Origin: CAZNYN01 sp964422205 | Lineage (GTDB): Bacteria > Synergistota > Synergistia > Synergistales > Synergistaceae | Length of the DNA stretch: 43,437 nucleotides | Reading direction: 5' to 3' | Assembly: GCA_964422205.1 (NCBI GenBank) | Contig: CAYRAI010000019.1 | Location: 1-43,437, forward strand | Shown: positions 41,766-43,437 of the stretch, piece by piece | Layout of the letters: each line of letters begins with the position of its first letter | Numbering within the stretch: the first letter of the stretch is position 1 | Notes under the pieces: generated by a model | Databases searched by the model: none | What the model saw: the letters and a program-made list of their open reading frames with translations, nothing else | Told to the model about the DNA's origin: nothing | Made by a program: the position numbers and the translations under genes

Positions 41766-43292
41766 TTATTCCAGTTCGCCCTGCCTCGTAGCATAGTTCA
41801 GTTCTTTATGACCGAGCTTTGAGAGTTCCTCAACCTTATTCATGCAGAGATCCAGAGCTTTTGCAAGCCTTGTTCCGTATTCTTTGTCGGCTAAGTAGCA
41901 GTGAGCCGCATGGCGGTATTTGATATTCTTTGTCACTCCGCCTATGTTGCGGGCGGTATTGTCTATTAGAATTGCGCGTTTATCCTCTGTCATAAGGCGA
42001 TAGAGGTCGCCGGCCTGATAGAAGCAGTTGTCCGTAGGGTCATCCTTCGGATCAAAAGCCCAAGCCGCACCGCTGATATCGAGAGGAGGAGCAGTGTGTT
42101 CCGGCTGGTCCGCCCACTCGCCGCAGGAGTTGGGCTGGTAGCCAATTGTCGAGCCTGAGTTGCCGTCCACTCTCATCATGCCGTCTCTGTGGTAGCTGTG
42201 CACGTGGCAGTGAGCTTTGTTTACAGGAATCTGATCGTGATTCACACCGAGACGGTATCTCTGCGCGTCTCCGTATGAGAAAAGACGCCCCTGGAAAAAT
42301 TTATCCGGCGCAAAGCCTATGCCGGGAACAACATGTCCCGGGTTAAAGGCTGCCTGCTCGACATCAGCGAAGTAGTTTTCAGGGTTGCGGTTAAGTTCGA
42401 GTACACCCACTTCGATAAGAGGATATTCCTTGTGGTGCCATACTTTTGTTATATCAAACGGGTTTTCCGGATGTTTGCGCGCCTGTTCTTCTGTCATTAT
42501 CTGAACAAACATTCTCCATCTCGGGAAATCTCCCTTTTCTATCGAGTCAAAGAGATCTCTCTGGTGGCTTTCTCTGTCGTTGGCAACTATTGCCGCCGCT
42601 TCCGCATCGCTTATATTTTTGATTCCCTGCTCCGTGCGCAGGTGGAATTTGCACCAGACTCTCTCGTTGGCAGCATTTATGAAACTGAAAGTATGTGAGC
42701 CAAAACCATGCATGTGTCTGTAAGAAGCCGGAATACCTCTGTCAGACATGGTAATGGTTATCTGATGAAGAGCTTCTGGAAGCATAGACCAGAAATCCCA
42801 ATTGTTCTGAGCAGAACGCATATTCGTCTTAGGGTCACGCTTTACAGCTCTGTTTAAATCGGGGAAGTTGTGGGCGTCTCTTATGAAGAAGACAGGTGTA
42901 TTGTTTCCTACAAGATCCCAGTTGCCCTCTTCCGTGTAGAATTTAATCGCAAAGCCGCGGATATCACGCTCTGCATCAGCCGCACCCCGCTCACCTGCTA
43001 CAGTTGAAAACCTGACAAAAACTTCGGTCTCTTTGCCTATCTTTTCAAAAACTTTGGCGCTGGAATATTTCGTTATGTCGCCTGTTACCGTAAACTTTCC
43101 AAAAGCTCCGCTGCCTTTGGCGTGCATGCGGCGTTCCGGAATAACTTCCCTCTCAAAGTGCGCAAGCTTTTCCATCAGCCATACATCCTGCATAAGAACA
43201 GGTCCACGCTCACCCGCTGTCATACTGTGTTCGTTATTTGCTACAGGTGCTCCGACCTCGTTCGTAAGCTTCTTGCCATGCTCCTTGTCCAT
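41766..43292 (-). CDS. katA: Heme catalase (monofunctional, small-subunit type)
   Basis: A 508-residue monofunctional catalase that decomposes hydrogen peroxide. The active-site His is in EVIPERRMHAKGSGAFG, Asn in FIRDAHNFPDLNRA, and the proximal heme ligand Tyr in LFSYGDAQRYRLG. The length fits clade 3, small-subunit catalases. The ATG at 43292 follows ggagg. The enzyme needs heme b, which the adjacent ahb operon would supply. It is in its own unit with a terminator; upstream AT-rich DNA may hold a Per-box-like site. Confidence 0.97.
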   Translation of the reverse strand: MDKEHGKKLTNEVGAPVANNEHSMTAGERGPVLMQDVWLMEKLAHFEREVIPERRMHAKGSGAFGKFTVTGDITKYSSAKVFEKIGKETEVFVRFSTVAGERGAADAERDIRGFAIKFYTEEGNWDLVGNNTPVFFIRDAHNFPDLNRAVKRDPKTNMRSAQNNWDFWSMLPEALHQITITMSDRGIPASYRHMHGFGSHTFSFINAANERVWCKFHLRTEQGIKNISDAEAAAIVANDRESHQRDLFDSIEKGDFPRWRMFVQIMTEEQARKHPENPFDITKVWHHKEYPLIEVGVLELNRNPENYFADVEQAAFNPGHVVPGIGFAPDKFFQGRLFSYGDAQRYRLGVNHDQIPVNKAHCHVHSYHRDGMMRVDGNSGSTIGYQPNSCGEWADQPEHTAPPLDISGAAWAFDPKDDPTDNCFYQAGDLYRLMTEDKRAILIDNTARNIGGVTKNIKYRHAAHCYLADKEYGTRLAKALDLCMNKVEELSKLGHKELNYATRQGELE

Positions 43293-43437
43293 GAAACATT
43301 CCTCCAATCTGTCTTATCGCGGTAATATTCTCGTGCTTTTATTTGAATGATTGGACACTAAAAGAATATTTCTATATAAATTTTTATAATAATAGACATA
43401 ATTTATATAGTTTTTAGAAAAAATAATTCTTCTTAAT
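43293..43437 (-). promoter_or_regulatory. katA upstream region with a partial Per-box-like site
   Basis: AT-rich. At 43384-43398 the plus strand reads TTATAATAATAGACA, in which the left half equals the Bacillus Per-box half-site TTATAAT but the right half matches poorly. No strong promoter elements can be assigned. This is suggestive only. Confidence 0.3.

Overview
This is a contiguous bacterial chromosome segment dominated by housekeeping genes. Protein content (SurA-type periplasmic foldase, anaerobe-type siroheme-dependent heme pathway, orphan complex I-like membrane proteins, paired GluRS and GlnRS) suggests an anaerobic, probably diderm bacterium. Synergistota is my best guess from overall character, but this is inference; no 16S gene is present. 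TTG start codons are frequent (rpmE, rimP, truB, uvrA, ftsH, cbiO, the SurA-like gene and the ECF S component), each backed by a good ribosome-binding site.

Layout. 1-6.5 kb: the 5' end of thyX, then rpmE, polA, gltX (the only + strand gene here) and glnS. 6.5-11.0 kb: a minus-strand operon, cbiQ-cbiO followed by a NuoL/HyfB-like protein split into two translationally coupled genes and a NuoH/HyfC-like protein, with no hydrophilic complex I or hydrogenase subunits; this is the most unusual part of the window. 11.2-14.0 kb: a 56-aa Cys-rich membrane peptide, a LysR regulator, a decayed fragment and a dicarboxylate symporter gene with a frameshift. 14.4-15.9 kb: a Fur/PerR-type regulator with a palindromic operator on its promoter, a 6-pyruvoyl-tetrahydropterin-synthase-like protein with a zinc ribbon, and tRNA-Arg and tRNA-Ser.

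16.0-25.1 kb: a SurA-like foldase and the classical translation operon rimP-nusA-rnpM-ylxQ-infB-ylxP-rbfA-nrnA-truB-ribF, with a strong promoter and a leader hairpin that looks like an attenuator. 25.1-34.6 kb: tilS-hpt-ftsH, then uvrB-uvrA-rlmB, headed by tRNA-Gly. 34.7-36.5 kb: a frameshifted IS30-family element among several direct repeats. 36.5-43.4 kb: an orphan ECF S component, a membrane-anchored MsrA-MsrB fusion, a compact operon for making heme from siroheme (ahbC-ahbD-ahbAB) and the heme catalase katA, together an oxidative-defence cluster in which heme synthesis sits next to its consumer.

The main candidates for something undescribed are the CbiQO plus complex I-like membrane operon, the direct-repeat family around the IS30 element, the Cys-rich micropeptide, and the zinc-ribbon PTPS-like protein next to a Fur-type regulator. 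No CRISPR array, prophage, rRNA or toxin-antitoxin pair was seen. Both frameshifts are single-base events and could be sequence errors.
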